Assembly (NCBI GenBank): GCA_037783545.1
Contig: JBBELK010000998.1
Coordinates: 310,001 to 374,000, forward strand
Direction of reading: 5' to 3'
Length of the DNA: 64,000 bases
From: Henricia sp. BOLD:AAB3569
Taxonomy: Eukaryota; Echinodermata; Asteroidea; Spinulosida; Echinasteridae
Each line of letters begins with the position of its first letter. Within the stretch, counting starts at the first letter, position 1. The notes below the pieces were generated by a model that was given only the letters and a program-made list of their open reading frames with translations, did no database searches and was not told the DNA's origin. Of the stretch, positions 19,734 through 31,900 are shown piece by piece. The translations under genes and the position numbers were made by a program.

Positions 19734-21189
19734 ACAGCTAGTATCCTCCCATCCACATATTTTTTAGTTTTCCTGTTTATCATGGAGGTTTATGTTTCTA
19801 CAACGCGATTACAACGTGTTTTCCGCCAAAACCCGACAGTCTTTTGTTTAAAACGCAATTCTTCACCCGAAATTCTGAAACGCTCGAGGTCACTTGGTTT
19901 GTTTACAAACAGGGTTGTGACGTCATCCTGAGAAGAACACAAAACGGCCTGTGTAGTATTGAATGGAAAATATACGAAGTGTATGTTCATCATGCCTTGT
20001 AATTCAAATTACAAACGTGAAAAATACTTTATGTAATATGACAACAATTTATTTTTGTCTTTTTGCGAAAAAATATTTAAATTGTGGCTTACAATGATGC
20101 TCTTTTGAAGTAAATTTCAGTGCATTGCGATGATCGCGGCCGTTGGTTTTGACACAAACGGCCGTCTTGAAATTTAAAAAAAAAAATTTATTGCGTATGA
20201 ATTTAGAAGGGAAAAAAAGACGACTGAGACGAAGTTATGATTTTTACTGATGCAAAACACACGAGTGCCACAGCGGCAGTTGGCAAACGGTCCAGCTGAC
20301 AGTCGATTTTGATGTTAAGTTAGTACTATATAGTACGGCCGAGTTGGTCATGTTTGTTAAGTCGAGTTGGCAAACAATTGGTGGATTACTAAAAGGAAAA
20401 ATAAATCTTTGAATTTTTGAGAGTTGCCCCATGGGTCGAAGTTGAACCAACTCGACCGTCGTTAGCGACTTGGAAAAAAAATCAAAATATATATTTCGAG
20501 TTAAAACCACTTTCACACAACAAACAGGTTGCAACAGATTTCAAAAATATCTTTGTTGCAAAAATTCATCAAGCGGTTGTTTTTTTATGCTTGTTAAAAT
20601 GTGACCAATTTACGTGCGGAATCGTCCGATGGCATGAACACAGTCCGTTTCGGTCCCTACGTACGTACGCACTTACGCACGGCAGCCTAGCCGTACACAT
20701 ATAACCCAACACACGGCACTCGGTACAAGTTCAACTACTCCCTTTGCGCGACTCATTTTCTCATTCTTGGCAATAAGAAAGAAAATGTTTCCTTTTTTTT
20801 TTCATAGTGTCTGGTAAAACATACAACCACGCAACTACTGGGCATATCTCTGGCTTTTTGGACGAAAACAATTCTTCAAAAAACACCAGCTATTAACAGA
20901 GACGGTTTTCCGAGTTTTTTGCGTGTAAACGTATGGAGCTGACAATGATATCGTGTTGACTTCTCTTTCTCAGGATTGCGTCACGGGGTAACGCGCATAT
21001 CATAAATACCTAATAAGCGTTTCAGAAATCGCGAAAATCTCATTTTCGAAAAGTGCACTTTTGCTTGCAATTTATCCACTTAAAACCGACAATTAAAAAA
21101 ACCCAGCTATCCACGCCGGCAAGATGAATGTTTGGACTATCGAAAAAAGCCTAAATGCTGGATTTTCCTTCAAGGGGGATTCTAGCTCT
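19734..21189. mobile_element. TIR element E14, 1.46 kb, 3' of gene 1
   Basis: The sequence after exon 4 of genes 2 and 3 continues directly from AAAATCTTAA to GTTAATTTTGAAG. In gene 1 the two parts are separated by 1.46 kb. The ends ACAGCTAGTATCCTCCC and GGGGGATTCTAGCTCT are inverted repeats, and TTAA is duplicated (19730-19733, 21190-21193). It contains no transposase frame that I recognise. Confidence 0.75.
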
Positions 21190-21193
21190 TTAA

Positions 21194-23241
21194 GTTTAAT
21201 TTTCAAGAAATTTCTAATATTTGAATAACTTATTGCAAAGAACATGTACATGAACCAGGCGGCACCGGTCAAAAAATTTGCTGATATCAAGAGGGAGGTG
21301 GGTAGGTCCAACAAGGTTGCCAGTCAAATTTTCTGACCCCCTAAAAGGTCAGAAAATTTGGGGATTTCATTTATTATTTCTCAGGGCAAACATGAAAGGA
21401 AAGGGTCAGAAAATTTGAACTTCAAATTTTATGACAATACAATTTTAGCTAAAACCTGATGGGCACATTTAAAATGTATTGATACAACGCAGACATTTTC
21501 CAAACATCATTTTTGCTATTTATTGCCAATAGCAGCATGGACATTGATAGGAGGTGCATAGCATACTAGCACCAGCCTCAGCAGGCCTCAGTAGAGAGGA
21601 AACAAATCACTCACGAAAGGCCGAACTGCGAGCAGGGCTCTTAAAGAAACAAATCTGCCATCAACCTCTAAATGATGCTTACATGTAACTACATCGATGA
21701 GAACTGCTATATCATTGGGTGTAACTGTGATCCCCTTTTATTTCTATCTACATGTTTCATCCTCTGATTTTTTTAACGAACAATTACCTAGCAATCCTGA
21801 CTAATCGGGCAGAAATTTGAGTACAAAAAGGTATGCATAACTGTAACCACTGTCCACCCAGTAAAGAGAACGATATAAAAGAAATAAAAAAAGAGACTAA
21901 TTTGATAATAAACTCAAGGTATCATCGGTTAGCATTAAAGTACATGTAATAACTGACAATTTACGAATGATTTATATTACCCACTAATCGGGTAGAAATT
22001 TGAGAACGCTAAAACCGTAACAAGTACTCAAAAGATGCTTAACTGTCACTAACTGCTGACCACCTAGAGGGAAACCTACGGGCAATTTATAGTTTCTTGG
22101 TTATTAGTTTATTTTCATCTGGAGAGGGTAGCCAAGCCAGCGGATTGTCGGTGTTTGGATGGAACTGTTACTTGACGTTCCGCGCTGTATGTCCATAGAA
22201 ACACTGACGAACATGCACCCTTGTTGCACTCGACAGGCCTATTGGTGCAGGGACCTGTGCGAGTGCTCACCATCGCGGAATTGTAATTTTCTAAACATCT
22301 GGCTGAAAACATGGTTCATAAACCTTTTGGCCAGGCCTGTTTATATAAAACAAACCTACATGTCATGCTCAATGCAGCTCAATGCACCCTTTGCTAAAAA
22401 TGTGACAACCGTTTTGAACTATTGTGGGATATGTAGGAACTACTCAAATATTTAATTGTCTGCCTTTTGGACTGGTGTAGTAAAAGTTAAACTTCAGTAC
22501 GGTAGTCCTTTGAATTTAAGCAAGGCCTAACGTAGGTGCTAGGCCTAGGCCTAACAGGTAATGCTTATAAGTTATAAAATAAAAGCCTCTATATACAGAA
22601 TTTGCAGTGATCCAACATTTTAATTCACGAGTTCATCAGAAGAAGAACAATGCATAGTTCCGACCTGTCAATCAAGCCGAACCCGCGACCAATCACAACA
22701 GAGCTAGCAGACGGCGCCCACAATGGTCAAAGTGATGCAATCATCATAAACAATCCGCGATGTTCTGCCCATACAGTTTGTATGCGCCAGTACAGTGACC
22801 GGGTGAATTTTTGTTTCAATGTTGGGCGATTCGCTGTTCAAAGGTAGGAAAGCGCATTTTTATGAAAGATATGTCATCCCTGCATTACTAGCCCTTCGCT
22901 CAGTGTGTGCTACGGTAACTGTCGACCTCAAAACATAAATACCTTTGGGTTTTCTCCAATGAATCTGTGCTTTCCATGCCGAGTCCCGTTGCTTGTGAGC
23001 ACATAGCAACAATATCCAAGGGGGCGGGGTTAACTGGGCAATCTCGGAACTACGCATTTACTAAAGTGTTGACGGTAATAGTAACGAACATCACATGATT
23101 TTTTGCTGTGTAAAATGGTATCTTTCTCAGTTTCTGGGAGAATTTACCAAATGAAGCTGAATGAAGGTGGTTTAAAAAAAAAAGGTTTGTGCATGTAGGT
23201 GCATGCCACACAAAATTAATGCAAACCAAAAACTAACTTTA
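21194..23241. other. Spacer without a gene
   Basis: The first 60 bases match the gene 2 and 3 downstream flank, the rest is unique within the window. There is a direct repeat of AAGGTCAGAAAATTTG at about 21343 and GGGTCAGAAAATTTG at about 21403. No coding exon or RNA gene is supported. Confidence 0.45.
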
Positions 23242-25225
23242 GACCGGGCCTACACTAGACTTGATGTCAAGTCTGTAACTAGACCGGTTGTTTCGTAAAC
23301 GGCAGCAGCGTAGTCGCGAATGGACTGGAAACAAGTCTAATCGACCTATAGTTACAGACTTGAGAAACCTGTTTCCGTTTTGTACACGGTCTATGGAGAT
23401 TGCTACCAGAATTGGACGTAGAGAGCTGATTGGTCGAAACGCGGGGCTACATTAATATTCATGGCACTCCTTTAAATGGATGTGTTTTTGTGAATTTTGA
23501 ATAGGGTTTCATCTCCATCGTAATAACGCATGCAGCAAGCTTGAAGTGCAAATTTTTTAGGCTACGTACATGTAAGCCTATTCGACTTGATCAGTTTATG
23601 CGAATTTAGGATAATCGATGGTTTTTGTTTAAAATATAATCGCAAACGCTCATGATTGCAGATCGTGGTTTTGGAGAAAGACAGAGCTGAAATTTTGAAC
23701 AGTGCTGTCAAGCATGGGCGCCAAAGAATGGGGTTGTCGGCCTCGTTGAAACCGAAGCTAGGGATTTGGAAATCTGTGACATCGTCACCCACACAGTCGC
23801 GACACTATTTTTGATATCTGTTGCAACTTGTCTGTTGTGTGAAAATGGTTTGTTGTGTGAAAATGTTGTGTGAAAACTCAAAATAGAAATTTTGGATTTT
23901 GTTCAAAGTCTCATAAGCAAATGGGGCAGTTTTAATGTGCTTTTCAAGCTTTCGGTCAAATATGTCACCGTGACGACCTTCTCAACATTTGCCAGTTTTG
24001 TATGACAAGGACGCAGATCTTCGATGGTGAGGAAAGGTTTGTTTGCAGGACTTTTTCTAATCTGGAGCGAAGATCTGATTTATCAAGACTGTAATATTTC
24101 TTGCAGGATAGCTAGTAAAGTCGTGTTACAAACTAAGCACGCACGCCACTTGTAGGTATTATGCCGACCATTTTAGCCACCAGCAATAGCTAAGATAATC
24201 TCAGCTCTTGTTTTATCATTTTTCATTGGGATGTGGTCTAAAAAAATCTCAGCTCTTGTTTTATCATTTTTCATTGGGATGTGGTCTTTTTAGACCACAT
24301 CCCAATGAAAAATGATAAAACAAGAGCTGAGATTATCTTAACTACACCAGCAACACGTTTTGAAAATCAACTAGTCGAAGAAGAATGTTACAAACAAAAA
24401 CCAAAATCCAATTTGTAGTAAAAAAAAAAAAAAAACACCGGGCAAAATTACTGACCCGCCAGCTAGAGTTTGGAAAGTTGGCAGTGCGCTCGATCCCTTT
24501 CAATTTTACATAAACTTGAGCGCATCTTAGTCTGTGGTGCGTTAACTGGACTGCAGTGCCACAACAGTTGGAAAACGATAAAGCAACAGAAGGTAAAAAT
24601 AGTTTTAATACATTCTGCTCAGCTTCATTTGTTTTCTGCGACGTGGTAAAGGGCTGTGCAGTTTAATTTATCGATGTATTTAGCCCTTGACGTGACACAA
24701 GTAATTGGCGCAATCACATCTAAAGGGACTGATACCGAGTTAATACTTGAATATGATACTGTTAGAACACATTCATCAAAAGAAGCTGATACAAGATCTC
24801 CCATAATCATTATAGGGGAGATCTTTTTAATGAATATTGTTGTACATTTCTTTGTACATCATAAATGCTCTTGACTGTAACTTAACATACTACATTTCAC
24901 TAAACGCTTAACACAGTTTCTCTAAATAACAATATTGAAGTTTTAAAACACGCATTAACCGAATCAGATAACATTACATCCCCTCTGGTAGAAGTGGACG
25001 TTACCACGGCACGATGGCCGAAATGTTATTGGCTGGTTCTATGGCAACAGCGTGATTATATATTACGCGCCATGAAGCATTAATATTGGCGCGAAAACAG
25101 GTTTCTCAAGTCTCTAGACAGGTACTATTCATAACAACGATGTTGCGTGTGGGGATTATAGGCGTCATACGGACCAAATACGACTGTCTAGAGACTTGAC
25201 CTCAAGTCTAGGCCTACACATGATT
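23242..25225. mobile_element. Probable long TIR element E11, CAAGTCTAGACTTG-word ends
   Basis: The left end GGGCCTACACTAGACTTGAT is mirrored by GACCTCAAGTCTAGGCCTAC near 25200. Both subterminal regions repeat ACAAGTCT/AGACTTG words and GGTTTCTCAAGTCTCTAGAC. The 2-kb size and the lack of an empty site make the boundaries less certain. Confidence 0.5.
24192..24340. repeat. Long perfect hairpin with duplicated left arm
   Basis: AAGATAATCTCAGCTCTTGT through GGGATGTGGTCT is followed by a second direct copy, then by the exact reverse complement of the same block. The single-strand fold would be a 48-bp stem with an alternative register. Confidence 0.93.
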
Positions 25226-25706
25226 TACATGAAAAAAACCTGGAAAAAAACAAGCGTTATTATTATACCCCAAATAAGGCTTCCTTTGACCTGCCTTTTC
25301 TCCACCTATTTTAAATGCTTTACATGTTAGAGAACACACAATACATGATCAGAAAATATTTTCATTTTTCAAATATCATTCATCGGAATATTCCCTCATA
25401 CTTACTGCAATGGTACTACTATTATACTCATATAGAAACCTTATTTAATGCTACTGTATACAGTACTGCACCACAGCGATATGTGTGAGCATACACACGT
25501 ACACTATGCTATGCTGTATGCTAGGCTCGCCTCTATGTACTGTATCCAGGCTACTACATGCGGTATGCATACATGTACACATACACACAGTGTGGACTTA
25601 CATATGTAGGTGTAACTGTGCATGTATGGTATGTACGGTACAGGTCAAAGAGTGAAAGGTCATATATGGAGGGCAATTGTTATTTGGAGCTTTATTTAAA
25701 AAGTGG
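25226..25706. other. Spacer without a gene
   Basis: AT-rich with many TACATGTA/GTATGC motifs. Nothing coding is supported. Confidence 0.45.
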
Positions 25707-26900
25707 TTTAAAGGCACAGGCTCGTCAGCAATGCGCGCACGCCAAATTCGTGCCACCAAATACGCAGCTCCATGCCATATTTGCTACGGAGCTGCGTATT
25801 TCGTGGCACAAATTTGGTGCGCGCGCATTGCTGACGAGCCTGGGGCCGATTTCACAAAACTCCTCTAATCTTAGGATCGATCCTAGGATTTAAGAAGAGT
25901 TGGAGCTCTAAGATCGATCTTGGTTAAGACGTGTGCTATGATCGATTTCACAAAACGCATCTTTTACAAGACGAGTCGCAATTTATCAACGGCTGTACCA
26001 TGTTTGTTAACAGTACCGTATACAACAGCTGTCGGGAAAACGGCACGCACATTACAAATCAAAATGACCGACTTTGTAGTGTCGCCTGCTTGGCGTATTG
26101 TCGCATTTTGTCGGCAGTTATGAAAGGTAAATAAAGTGAAAAAATGCAAGTCGATGTACTTGAACCTATATAGATGTACATGTAGGCCTATCGTTCGGCT
26201 GTACAAATGGCACACTCACATTTATGTGCAGATCAGTATGCTTGACGGAATTGTTTTTAAATGTGTATTTATCTAATTTACATAAATGTATCTTTTTGGG
26301 AGCATCGCGCGTGTTTGCACGCGCGCGCGCACCATAAGTAACTTTCAGCCTGTTTCAACACAGTAAAGTGTACACAGTGACATATATGCATTTCATGGTT
26401 TTTATTGTTGTATTGATACTTTTTGCCGAAATCATGCTTTACGCGTGTATGTAAACGTCGAGAAACCTAGGGCTACATGCAAGTTATGTCTTCACGTTGA
26501 TAGACATACAAAAGCCTAGGCTTATAACCCGTTTCGGTAAGTGAATTTCTGCCATTTAAATTACGCCTCATTTTCAAGAGAATGTCGCCTATAGCGGCAA
26601 AATTCAGCCTGTATGACCGCCTTCCTGCTGCCGTACGCCGGGCTAGCTTCGCGATCAACAAGCAGAAGATAAGCGCCATCGATGACTGCATTTACTCCAT
26701 GCATTCGTACAGATAAGACGACCCAAACATCGATTTTAAGTTAGGAAGAGTTGGGTCGTGTTGCTATGGGAATTAGGAAGAATTGAACGCATCTTAATTT
26801 TTGTGAAATCGGTCCTAGGATTGATTCCAAGATAAGACGAGTAACGCTTCCTAGTTTGAATCTTAGCGCTTTGTGAAATCGGCCCCTGTGCCTTTAAACA
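25707..26900. mobile_element. Foldback/TIR element H with GGCCGATTTCACAAA ends
   Basis: The left TTTAAAGGCACAGG plus GGCCGATTTCACAAA is mirrored at 26871-26900 by TTTGTGAAATCGGCC and CCTGTGCCTTTAAA. The left TIR is split by palindromic element G, and the right TIR serves as its empty site. Internal TAGGATCGATCCTAGGA and TTTGTGAAATCGGTCCTAGG blocks repeat the terminal theme. Small frames at 25920-26123 (+) and 26691-26473 (-) are not recognised. Confidence 0.7.
25717..25842. mobile_element. Palindromic MITE G inserted in the TIR of element H
   Basis: The arm CAGGCTCGTCAGCAATGCGC through GCAGCTCC pairs over about 55 bases with its complement ending GCTGACGAGCCTG. Only about 16 bases of loop remain. 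The right TIR of H shows the uninterrupted target CACAGGGGCCG. Confidence 0.88.
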
Positions 26901-26984
26901 GGTTTAAATCAAGAACTAATACATGTGATGTCATTTGTTATGTGGAATATAGGGCCTATATATAAAGGGCAACTTCTAAAGGAT

Positions 26985-27305
26985 CTCGGAGGTCCCTTAA
27001 AGGACGTGTGAAATAGGGTTTTTATTAAATATAATAATAGTAGAGGGTATCTTTTACACATTTCGGTCAATTTCAGAAAATTTTATTGTTCCGTTTTTGG
27101 GTAATTGCAAGTTTTCTTGTTTTATGCTAATGAGAATTTCCATATTCATGAGCAAATCCGTGATGTCATCTCAGGACAACAGAGGAAATCTCCATTGACT
27201 TGTGTACAAAAGTTTTTGTCATTTTCAGTGACTTCTTGGTGTTATGATCTGTAACAGTTTACTGAGTTTGTTTAGTATATCATTTGCGACAATCCCAACA
27301 AGTTT
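26985..27305 (+). repeat. Dispersed repeat R, copy 1
   Basis: About 300 bases (from CCTTAAAGGACGTGTGAAAT to CGACAATCC) recur in inverted orientation at about 29605-29910. Shared blocks include GCTCATGAATATGGAAATTT and ACTGAGTTTGTTTAGTAT (as complements). Type unknown. Confidence 0.8.
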
Positions 27306-27651
27306 GTTTGGGTCAGAAATGGATCAGTGGGCTACTGTTACTGTTTGAAATGTAATGTTCTTTCTTTGTTTTTCAACTGTGGGTTCCCTCCATGACTAGC
27401 AATAAACAGCGCCCTCGTCTGTCAAGAAAATTTTGAAGTAGAGAAAAGGTCACTTCTTTCTGAAATGAAAACAAATTTAGGTTTGCCCCTTTGTCTGCAA
27501 CACTTTGATCTTCTGATTCGTGTATAAAAACAAATGGTTGATAATTTTCACTTCACTAAACCTTTAAAAATAAGCCCCCATGCTGCCCCAGTACAGGCCA
27601 ACCTTCAACCAGCAGGCTAGGGGTTTGTAAGGCTGTTACAGCCATTTCCAG

Positions 27652-27750
27652 TGGCCAATTTCATGGCGTTACTTAGCACACAAATTTGCTTAGCACAGGA
27701 TTTATTTGCTTTCTAAAATGGATTACAAGCCAAAATTATTTCAGGAATTC
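27652..27750. mobile_element. Left half of MITE F (solo fragment)
   Basis: Matches the first 90 bases of the complete copy at 27862 (GGCCAATTTCATGGCGTTAC, then GCACAGGATTTATTTGCTTT) and then diverges. Confidence 0.75.
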
Positions 27751-27861
27751 CGGAACTTTCTATTGTCTCATTGGTTTGTGACAAAGATTATTCCGGGAAA
27801 AACCGGAACAATCACATCCCTGTACAATATGTTGCAATTGAAACTTAAAGGAGCGTGTCCA

Positions 27862-28101
27862 GGGGCCAATTTCATGGCGTTGCTTAGCACGAAAACTTGC
27901 TAAGCACAGGATTTATTTGCTTTCTAAAATGGATTACAAGCCAAAATTATACACCAACTTGTGTTCTACGCAAGAGTAGGAGGATACCTTTCAATACACA
28001 TCACTTACGATTTTGGCTAGCAATCCATTTTTGCAAAATAAAGCAAACAAATCCTGTGCTAAGCAAATTGTTGTGCTAAGCAATGCCATGAAATTGGCCC
28101 C
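27862..28101. mobile_element. MITE F, 240 bp foldback
   Basis: The ends GGGGCCAATTTCATGGCGTT and its complement are perfect, followed by TGCTTAGCAC. Imperfect arm pairing runs about 90 bases inward. It is flanked by AGG-like bases. Confidence 0.88.
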
Positions 28102-28111
28102 AGGTGGCACG

Positions 28112-28163
28112 CCGGGGGGAGGGGGAGGGGCGTGGCGGGGGCGTGGCGGGGGCGGGGGGGTTG
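28112..28163. repeat. G-rich tract
   Basis: About 50 bases of G runs of three to seven separated by A, C or T, with a repeated GGGGGCGTGGCG unit. It is a strong candidate for quadruplex formation and directly follows MITE F. Confidence 0.8.
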
Positions 28164-28202
28164 GGTCCAACAAAGCATGGGTCAGAATTTTTTTTGACCA
28201 GT

Positions 28203-28560
28203 TGTAAATTTGTACAAAATGAAAGGAACAAATTGTTTTAAAGACGTGCCTTAGAAATTCTTCACTTTTTCGCTATATGCTTGGAGAAGGGTCCCTTTAA
28301 CTCCTTAATTAGGTAGTAAATAATTTGCGGCTGAAGCTGAAACCAAAATTAAGTGTGCCAGGGAGCAGAATCTATTAGAAAATGCATTAAAAATTGTGAA
28401 TTTATACGAAATGGCGGGAACAAATTGTTTGAAGACGTGCGTTTTTAATTTTCAGCTACTTGGAAAAGGTCCCTTCAAAACGTTAATTAGGTACTAATCA
28501 ATGAGTGGCTGAAGCCGAAAGCAAAAGTAGGTGTGTCCTGGATCAAAATCGTTTTTTAAG
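28203..28560. repeat. Diverged direct repeat, about 180-bp unit
   Basis: Two successive blocks share GGAACAAATTGTTT, AAGACGTGC, TTAATTAGGTA and GGCTGAAGC-GAAA in the same order. Sequence divergence is substantial. Confidence 0.7.
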
Positions 28561-28740
28561 TTGAAGAAGAGTCTGTTAAGACATGTAGGAAAATGAGGAA
28601 ATTGTTCAGACTTTAGTCCCGGATGACAAACCTCCTGTGGTGTATGTATACTGATTTTACATCATGTGCGGCTGAATCGGCGGCTGAATGAGCGGGCCGC
28701 TCATTCGCTCATTCGGCCGAATCGGCGGCTCACTTCATCT

Positions 28741-28819
28741 AGGTGATCTCGTGAATGGAGCATTGCCACACATAGTGCGATAAACCCTCGCCAGTGCTAT
28801 CATTCTGAACAGGCATAAA
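28741..28819 (+). promoter_or_regulatory. Conserved proximal upstream region of gene 2
   Basis: Only the last 80 bases (GATAAACCCTCGCCAGTGCT and the block up to GGCATAAAATG) match genes 1, 3 and 4. The distal ACGGCCGTTGTACTAATTTT block is absent. An inverted-repeat-rich segment (28675-28735, GCTCATTCG words) takes its place. Confidence 0.5.
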
Positions 28820-28997
28820 ATGAATTTTTCGGCGAGCCAGGAGTATGCTACTTACGACGGTAGATATCTGCAGCATGAGAGTGTGAGAAGGCACATCCAC
28901 AAGCTTCCATTTAGTCCAGATGACGATGTGTTTGATGTCGGCTGTGGTACGGGCGAAGAGACGAAAACCATGGCAGCCAATGTTAGAAGTGTTGTTG
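28820..28997 (+). CDS. Gene 2 exon 1
   Basis: Start codon in the conserved AAAATGAATTTTTCGG context. Donor G|GTAGGT at 28998. Encodes motif I. Confidence 0.87.
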
Positions 28998-31900
28998 GTA
29001 GGTATACAAATGATAGGCCTACTAGCAGATGGCCACGTTTCACTGCGTTCCACTTACGCAAACGTTTACAAACTTTGGCGGCAACGTTTTGCTTAATGTG
29101 AAATAGCCTTGTCCAAGGCCGTCTCCAGGTCTGTTTGCTGTACGAGATAATATTGGGTCTACATGGTCTAGCGCTAGCCAAGGTTACCTCGGCTCGAATT
29201 TTATCATGTGGTAAAGTGTTAGAGCCGAGGTTACGTATGAACATGAACACGCTATCTGAAAAAACTTCAAATCAAAATGTGTCTTTTTCTCTCCGTGACA
29301 CACTAATTCCCCCTGGGACTCGCCCCAACCTTGTCGGGCATAACCACTACGCAGGTCCTTGAGGGAAATAACGAGCCACGATGAAGATTTAGCCTACAAT
29401 TCCAGCGAAACGGGGATGTATGCTCACAGCCGTTGTTGTCTCGGATCCTGTGCTAAACTTTAAGTTGTAGATAGTGGCGTGACGGTTAGACTGGTTCCCG
29501 CTCCACATATTCCACATACAACGACTGAATATGAGGACCAGTCCTCAATCGTTGTATGTGGAATATGTGGAGCGGGAACCAGTCTAACAGTCACGCAAAC
29601 TTGTCAGGATTGTTGCAAATGACATACTAAACAAACTCAGTAAACTGATACAGTTCATGATATCAAGAAGCCACTGAAAATGACACCAACCTTTGTACAT
29701 CACAAGTCTGAGGAGAATTCCTCTGTTGTCCTGAGATGACATCACCGCTTTGCTCATGAATATGGAAATTTCATTAGCATAAAAATAGAAAACTTGCAAT
29801 TACACCAAAACGCAACTATCAAATTCTCTGAAATTGATTGAAATGTGTAAAACACATCCTGTACTATAGTTTTATGTAATAAAAATCCTATTTCATACGT
29901 CCTTTAAGACTGCCCATGTGACGTGCTCTCAGCTAAAAGTGAACAGCGATGCGTAAACTGCATGTACCCAGGGCGTGTACCGATATACCGACATGACCGA
30001 TGTAAAATGCACACATGCAGTGGCCTCGCCGGAAAGGGGGCATGCGCCTATGTCCTTCTCCCCCGCTCACCCACAGAAAGCGTTGTGCCCTGCATGTACC
30101 CTATAGTGCCCATTCTACCTCTCTTTTCCAGCGGCTGGGGGCGGGGGTGGCACAGTACTTTGGAAGAGGCACGCAAAGCAGCTTACACTACATATAGGGG
30201 CGCCGGCCATCAAGTACGCGTACGCATGAAATGCCGACTTTTTAGACCCCCACCCCTTCCCCTCCCGTACGCATGGCGTACGCACGTGGCTCCAACACCC
30301 CCGGTATACGTAGGTACACATACGCATTCCGTATATCTTTTGACTTATCAGGCTACGTACCTCATATCAGCATTCAAGTTTAGTAAATGGTTTAATACGA
30401 TAGGGTTAAAAATGACCCATCAGATTAAATTCCGGATTTATTAAAAGCAAATTTTTAGTTGGCGTACATACGCAATGCCTTGGACAAATTTAATTCCAAC
30501 TCACGATTTTCGTGAGTTAGAATTAAATTTGTATTTGTACCGCACAACTATAGACAGTAGTTTACCGGTAACCAAAAACGTCCGATGGGAACACCAATTA
30601 AGTAAGCTAAAAAAATTGTGAGAAAATCCATGTATACATGTACATCTGCACGTTAGGCCTAAAGACATATTTATTACATGATTTGAAAACTTTTAAAAAC
30701 AGGATAAACTGCCTTGTAGAAATTTCAACCACATAGATACAGTAATAGGCATACTTCAGAAAACCATAAACATTCATACATGGTTTTTGTGTTAAATGAA
30801 AGTTAACATTAATTTTAGTCCGGTTTTTCTTGTCAACGCACGAAGTAAAATTTCGGGTCACTGCAAATGATGTATTGAGCTCGAACAGTTGGTGCACATT
30901 TTTTGCCAAGGCCGAGTTCTGGGGGTGACACTTGCTTAAATTAGGAAAACCGTACATGTTTACACTGCCCGGGAGATAACGGGATACTACTTTGCATAGG
31001 CAAACCCCTAAAGGGTGGCTAACTTGGATGCCGCCGGCGAGTCGCTCTATAACGTCGTCGTAGATTGGACAACAGAAACGTCACCAAAATATGACTTTGT
31101 AATGTTACGTACATAATCGACACTAAACATTTTTGGGAAAATTCAAATGCATTTAAAAGCGCTAAAACGTGTCTCAATACGCCAGCCACTCAGGTGGCAG
31201 CTTTTATGCAAAGATGGCGCAAACCACGGTCATTAGTGACCCCGCTCCCAATGTTCTCTCGTCGTAGCTATAGGGAAGCGCCGGCCATCAAGTACGCGTA
31301 CGCATGAAATGCCGACTTTTTAGACCCCCACCCCTTCCCCTCCCGTACGCATGGCGTACGCACGTGGCTCCAACACCCCCGGTATACGTAGGTACACATA
31401 CGCATTCCGTATATCTTTTGACTTATCAGGCTACGTACCTCATATCAGCATTCAAGTTTAGTAAATGGTTTAATACGATAGGGTTAAAAATGACCCATCA
31501 GATTAAATTCCGGATTTATTAAAAGCAAATTTTTAGTTGGCGTACATACGCAATGCCTTGGACAAATTTAATTCCAACTCACGATTTTCGTGAGTTAGAA
31601 TTAAATTTGTATTTGTACCGCACAACTATAGACAGTAGTTTACCGGTAACCAAAAACGTCCGATGGGAACACCAATTAAGTAAGCTAAAAAAATTGTGAG
31701 AAAATCCATGTATACATGTACATCTGCACGTTAGGCCTAAAGACATATTTATTACATGATTTGAAAACTTTTAAAAACAGGATAAACTGCCTTGTAGAAA
31801 TTTCAACCACATAGATACAGTAATAGGCATACTTCAGAAAACCATAAACATTCATACATGGTTTTTGTGTTAAATGAAAGTTAACATTAATTTTAGTCCG

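Noticed and set aside
22650..22847. 65-residue frame starting MHSSDLSIKPNPRP
   Set aside because: Short, single-copy, no domain and no splice-site arrangement consistent with a neighbouring exon.
29923..30444. 173-residue frame on the plus strand
   Set aside because: It is Pro-rich and spans the start of the 1,078-bp duplication. The second duplicate keeps only part of it. No homology or splice context.
30607..30957. 116-residue minus-strand frame present twice (also 31685-32035)
   Set aside because: Its preservation is explained by the recent tandem duplication. The underlying sequence is related to intron 1 repeats of the other gene copies.
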